Source: Lepiota brunneoincarnata
Lineage: Eukaryota > Basidiomycota > Agaricomycetes > Agaricales > Agaricaceae
DNA length: 64,000 nucleotides
Reading direction: 5' to 3'
Assembly: GCA_023014365.1 (NCBI GenBank)
Contig: JAEBUN010000003.1
Span: 2,232,001 to 2,296,000, forward strand
Shown: positions 60,272 through 64,000 of the stretch, in pieces
Numbering within the stretch: position 1 is the stretch's first letter
Layout: each line of letters starts with the position of its first letter
Notes under the pieces: model-generated
Told to the model about the DNA's origin: nothing
The model's database searches: none
The model's input: only the letters and a program-made list of their open reading frames with translations
Program-made: the position numbers and the translations under genes

Positions 60272-61482
60272 TAGTCGAAAAGGAACGCTGCATGTACATG
60301 ATGAGGGCAGCACATGACTCTCTTGGACACAGAGGGATTTATGCAACTCAGAAAATGATATCCCAGTGATTCTGGTGGCCTGAACTTGAAAATGACGTCG
60401 CCTGGTTTGTAAGGACCTGTCATGTATGCCAAGTCAGACAAAAGATGATATTAGAAACACCCCCAGTAGTAACACATACTCCATCAATATTCCAAGTCCT
60501 TCATGCAGATACCTTACATATGAGCCCCAGTTCAAATGGGTGTGCTTATATTGTACATGGAAGATGTGCCCTGTCATCCTGGATGGAGGCTAAGGCCTTA
60601 AAGAAAGAAAGTGCCCGCGCTATAGGACAATGGATATTTGAGGAGATAATTTGTAGATGGGGTGGACTGGTAAAAATTGTAACCAACAATGGAGCACCCT
60701 TCAAGAAAGCTGTCAGATGGCTAGAGGAAAAATACGGAATTAAAGGAGTGGCTATATCCCCTTACAATTCCCAGGCTAATGGGATTATTGAACGTGCACA
60801 TTGGGATGTTAGACAGATGCTATACAAAGCAACTGGTGGGGATGTCTGAAAATGGTACTGGCATCTGCACCATGTCATGTGGGCAGACAGAATCACCATC
60901 AGAAGGGGTACTGGGTGTTCTCCATACTTCCTTGTCACTGGTGCACATCCCGCATTGCCTCTAGATATCCAAGAGGCCACATGGTTAGTAAAATATCCAA
61001 ACAAGTTCTTGAGTACTGCTGACTTGATTGGTTTGTGGGCAAGAGCTTTAGCCAAACATACTAAGCATGTGGAAGAGATGAGGCAAAAGATCACAGAAGA
61101 AAAACAGCAAAGAGCAGCTCAAATAGAAGCAGACCAGGTCAACAAAATCAAAGATTATAATTTTGAACCTGGGGATTTGGTCTTAGTGAAAAATACTGCA
61201 GTAGAAATGTCTGCTAACAGAAAGATGAAACCTAGATATCTTGGGCCTATGGTAGTAATCTCCTGTAACCCAGGAGGAACTTATATCCTGGCTGAGTTGG
61301 ATGGTTTGGTTTGGCAAAACAAAGTAGCCAAGTTTAGGGTAATACCTTATCTGGCTAGGAAAAGGATAACCCTGCCAACTGAATTGAATGAAGTCTTAGA
61401 TGTTTCCCAGGATACCATAAATAATCTAAGGAAGGAAGCTGAGGTAGCTCCCACTACAGACTCTGATCAAGAGTCTAATTAA
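60265..61482 (+). pseudogene. Retroelement integrase, catalytic Asp lost
   Basis: The HHCC zinc finger reads AAHDSLGHRG...CHVCQ (about 60310-60435), with TGA at 60367-60369 before FWWPE. The core has the first Asp in LHADTLH. The second catalytic Asp is replaced by Asn (VTNNGAPF, AAC at 60685-60687, where GAC is expected). Glu is in NGIIERAHWD. A further TGA at 60847-60849 lies in the same frame as the C-terminal part (WADRITIRRGTGCSPYF; FEPGDLVLVKNT; MKPRYLGPMVVI), which ends at 61482. No chromodomain is visible at the C-terminus. It is non-functional as it stands. Confidence 0.85.
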
Positions 61483-61588
61483 ATCAGAAAAAGAAGGACA
61501 AGAAAAGGTCGCTTAGTTGTAAAAGCTTACTAAGCCCTAAAGTGAACTTTTTGGGCTTGCAAAATGAACAAGCATACCTTAAACTGTT

Positions 61589-61801
61589 ATGGTTGATTCT
61601 TCCATTGCCATAGTCTTTGTTGCAGCTGCTTTGTTTTCGGGCCTGGCAGGCTTGCTTTGCCTTCAACATAGGAGTCTAATAAGAGAAGAAGAAGAACAGG
61701 AGGATTGGATGGAGATGGAAATAGTGCACAGAATAAAGTCCCCTCCTGTAACAGAGACCTTACAGTTGAGGCAACCTGAGCTGGCACATTTAGAAGGGTA
61801 G
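61589..61801 (+). CDS. Small single-span membrane protein 1 in the retroelement tail
   Basis: ATG-initiated frame of 70 residues, 107 bases after the integrase stop. Residues about 5-27 (SIAIVFVAAALFSGLAGLLC) are a clear membrane span. An acidic patch (REEEEQEDWMEMEIVH) follows, and the C-terminus is RQPELAHLEG. The last ten residues resemble those of the third small frame (QRPDPAQLEA). No homologue is recognised. It is intact although the pol genes upstream are dead. It could be an envelope-like or accessory protein of the element, or a chance frame; the membrane span together with the shared tail favours a real product. Confidence 0.45.
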   Translation: MVDSSIAIVFVAAALFSGLAGLLCLQHRSLIREEEEQEDWMEMEIVHRIKSPPVTETLQLRQPELAHLEG

Positions 61802-61884
61802 CAGACAGTAAAGAGTTGAGTAAGCAATCGAGACTGAGATAACTGAAGCAATGAGCTAACTAACAGGGACAAGTAGAATCCTCT

Positions 61885-62548
61885 TGTCATATCCACACCA
61901 AACCTAGAGCTTAACCATTAGGCTTCGGCTTCTCGACTCCACGTGTGCTCCACACGACAACCCTATGCCCTCCGACTCGGCCCCGACTGGCTCCGACCGC
62001 AACCCTTCGCCCTGATCATGCAACCTACCTCTACACGTGCCACGATCACCTGACCCTCGGTGCTCCCATTGTCCAGTTCTCCATTCTCCGTCCGTAATCA
62101 GAATACGTTACCAGTCTCCATACCCGTACCGGTCTCCATTCCATTCGAAATTATTCGTAATCCGCTTGTAACCATATGGGTCTCCTGCTTTGCTCCGCAC
62201 GTAGTCAGTACGAGTCATAATTCGTCGAGCTAGTAGTATATATACCGTAGGCACTTGGCTTGTACTCCTCAGTCTGATAATCGAATCGAGCAGCGGACCA
62301 GTCCCCTGTTCCCTATCCTCCTCTCTCTCTGCCTCGCTCCGCTTCAGCCCCGACTTCCTGAAATACAGACTCGGACAGTAGGAGGGCACAGCACATAAGC
62401 TGAGGCCGCAAGTCCACTCTCCGCCCGAAGTACTCCGCCTCGGTCCCGCCAGTCTACGTACTGACGTCGTCCCGTCCCCCGGTTACCTTATACCAAGGAT
62501 ACCACCCCGACCCTCCGCTTCGGTTCCGACCCTGCACCGGCTCTAACA
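61885..62548 (-). mobile_element. Nested solo LTR, 664 bp, with perfect target duplication
   Basis: Minus-strand ends TGTTAGAGCCGG...GGATATGACA. It is flanked by CCTCT on both sides (61880-61884 and 62549-62553), a perfect 5 bp duplication. It is GC-richer than the surrounding element. A TATATATA box on the minus strand (about 62235-62245) suggests this orientation. It lies between small membrane frames 1 and 2 and split a region that was originally about 290 bases. Confidence 0.85.
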
Positions 62549-62756
62549 CCTCTACTGGAAAGACAGTCCTTACAGAAGAAATAGGGAATGCCCTACATGC
62601 CTATATCACAGAAAAATGATTGATTTGTAATAAAAATAAATTAGCAAATTGATTGCTTAAGAAAGTGATGTGGCAAGAAGGGTTACCTAAAAAAAAAACA
62701 AAAACACCCTCTCTTTATCCCACCACAAGCATCTGCCCCCCCCCCCCCTAACTCCC

Positions 62757-63056
62757 ATGCAACTTGGGATAGCAGTGTTTCTTATAGTAGGAGGGATACT
62801 AGTCCTGGTCTGGGTAGTAGGAGAGGTGGTGAAATGGCATATAAGGCTAACCAGAAGTAGAGAGGCATGGGAGATGGGTGAAGTCTCAGAAGTGGTGTTC
62901 CGACAACCTAGGATACCACCAGCAGCCTACCTTAGGCCAGATATGAGGTGGATACCCCAGACAATGAGTTCTCCAGAGATTGGTGAGAATCCACTTGCTT
63001 TATTAAGAAGATTGAAAACTAGAAGAAGTTATAGGGTCAGTAAACACCTACAGTAG
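62757..63056 (+). CDS. Small single-span membrane protein 2 in the retroelement tail
   Basis: ATG-initiated frame of 99 residues just after a C14-like run. Residues 4-24 (GIAVFLIVGGILVLVWVVGE) are a strong membrane span. Next comes a basic juxtamembrane segment (KWHIRLTRSREAWE), then a Pro-rich middle (PRIPPAAYLRPDMRWIPQ) and a basic C-terminus (LLRRLKTRRSYRVSK). The charge distribution predicts the C-terminal part to be cytoplasmic. I recognise no family. Confidence 0.45.
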   Translation: MQLGIAVFLIVGGILVLVWVVGEVVKWHIRLTRSREAWEMGEVSEVVFRQPRIPPAAYLRPDMRWIPQTMSSPEIGENPLALLRRLKTRRSYRVSKHLQ

Positions 63057-63249
63057 TATACAAGAAGAGAGAAGGGACTAAAATAGATGGGAAAATGGTG
63101 TTAGACAGAGAGAGAACCACAATGAAGAGAAACAGAGTTTGATGTCTGGATAAAGAAGCATGAAAATTGTTACATACAAGTAAGGCAAAGCTGACAACAA
63201 AGAATGCTTTCTCAACCTTGCCACATCACACCCACGTTTTCCTACTACA

Positions 63250-63471
63250 ATGTTGTCTCCCCTTCCTCCCACTACTGATTATAAAGGAGGGCCATCCACT
63301 ATAGCAGTATTAGTCTCCTGCACTGTCTTCCTGATATTAGTAGTCTGTGGGGCTGCTTGGAGGATGGCTGGAAAAATACTGGCAGTCAGAAGACAGAGAC
63401 CCACTCTGCCCCCACTGGAAAGCATACCACTAAGCGTGCAAAGGCCAGACCCAGCCCAGCTGGAAGCCTGA
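63250..63471 (+). CDS. Small single-span membrane protein 3 in the retroelement tail
   Basis: ATG-initiated frame of 73 residues. A short outside segment (MLSPLPPTTDYKGGPS) leads to a membrane span at about residues 17-36 (TIAVLVSCTVFLILVVCGAA). The juxtamembrane part is basic (WRMAGKILAVRRQRP), and the C-terminus is ESIPLSVQRPDPAQLEA. The layout and the C-terminal (R/Q)P-x-x-A-x-LE pattern match small frame 1, so the two may be duplicates. Confidence 0.45.
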   Translation: MLSPLPPTTDYKGGPSTIAVLVSCTVFLILVVCGAAWRMAGKILAVRRQRPTLPPLESIPLSVQRPDPAQLEA

Positions 63472-64000
63472 GGAGAGCTTAGAAAACAGTGAGTGAGGAT
63501 AACCACCTTGGGAATGAAATAGGGCTAAAAACAATACCAGTTAAAATGGCTCATAAAGAAGGACTTGGATATTGTTATAAAAACACTTACCCATTAGCTA
63601 TAGCAAGTGTATGGGCAACTAAATAAGATAAAACACCTAATGAGAGATAGGACTGGCATGGATAGGACCTGGACAAAGGAAGAAACTAAGAGGGAAGCTA
63701 ATTAATATGTTCAATAGGATCCCACGATGGGAGCTGGAGACTTAAATAAGACAAGGGGACTCTCACACAGGTGTCAGAACCCTGAAGAGACAGACATATT
63801 GGGCATGAGGGCAAAATAGAAGGACCCCAAGGGCTAAAAATCCCATGTTATAAATACTATGTGAACAAGTTAACTAGTATAGTATCTACAGAAGCGATGG
63901 GAGAAAACTACCCTGGCATCAGTTAGAAGGATAATCTATTTAGAAAGATTACGTAGCATGAGAAAGAGATGTTCCTGCTCCAATGCAAGGGCCTTATGAC
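63472..64000. other. Purine-rich retroelement tail
   Basis: No frame of note. Long purine-rich stretches are present, for example near 63640-63700. No LTR start (TGTTGCGC) is reached before the window ends. Confidence 0.5.

Larger units (their letters stand above)
52699..64000 (+). mobile_element. Degenerate Ty3/Gypsy retroelement, 3' end beyond window
   Basis: Order: 5' LTR, PBS, gag with CCHC knuckle, aspartic protease, reverse transcriptase, RNase H, integrase, then a 2.5 kb tail with three small membrane-protein frames and a nested solo LTR. RT before integrase places it with Ty3/Gypsy. No 3' LTR is seen before base 64000, so the element is at least 11.3 kb, which is long for the group. 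Confidence 0.85.

Noticed and set aside
62108..62389. 93-codon minus frame
   Set aside because: It lies wholly inside the 664 bp solo LTR and shows no motif.

Overview
The window comes from a filamentous fungus, almost certainly an Agaricomycete (mushroom-forming basidiomycete). Genes are split by many 45-75 bp GT-AG introns with CTAAC/CTGAC-like branch points. The families present are typical of the group: F-box/LRR-like proteins, a NACHT NLR, TKL kinases, an isopenicillin-N-synthase-like 2-oxoglutarate oxygenase, Pro-rich single-pass membrane proteins, and an expanded uncharacterised family seen here as a pseudogene. I cannot name the species. All exon models were read by eye and checked by frame arithmetic. 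Family names rest on recognised motifs, not on database searches.

Left half (1 to about 28 kb) is gene-rich. In order: an F-box-like gene running off the left edge (1-1327, minus); a four-exon NACHT NLR (4165-6489, minus); a palindromic MITE-like element carrying a 201 bp solo LTR (7356-8194); a 13-exon gene joining an ANTH (AP180/CALM) domain to a TKL kinase domain, with an internal stop (8584-11649, plus); two inverted copies of a four-exon small secreted protein gene (12782-13487 minus, 22198-22897 plus) inside a 1.6 kb inverted duplication; a 2OG oxygenase with two single-base insertions (15887-17416, plus) and a truncated relative near 12.2-12.5 kb; a large multi-membrane-span gene broken by a stop and frameshifts (17482-20653, minus); two paralogous single-pass membrane proteins (23237-23926 and 24789-26742, minus); and a 76-residue protein (27574-27804, plus).

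Right half (about 28-64 kb) is AT-richer and built of transposable elements and decayed genes. It has two inverted solo LTRs of one family (29286-31966, 49808-51107), the first split by a Tc1/mariner DD34E element (30337-31942). A second family of 1.87 kb LTRs occurs three times (32928-34793, 41597-43466, 52699-54569). The last copy is the 5' LTR of a Ty3/Gypsy-type retroelement whose gag, protease, reverse transcriptase, RNase H and integrase are all recognisable but broken. Its 3' LTR would lie beyond 64 kb. Downstream of integrase lie three intact small single-span membrane-protein ORFs, with a 664 bp solo LTR nested between the first two. Between the elements are pseudogene remnants (WD40, a possible sacsin-like fragment, an expanded Agaricomycete family, an F-box).

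Most in-frame stops in the decayed genes look like CGA to TGA or CAG to TAG, and the integrase catalytic Asp appears lost by a G to A change at a CpG. This points to cytosine deamination. The observations most worth following are the ANTH-TKL fusion and the trio of membrane ORFs inside the retroelement.
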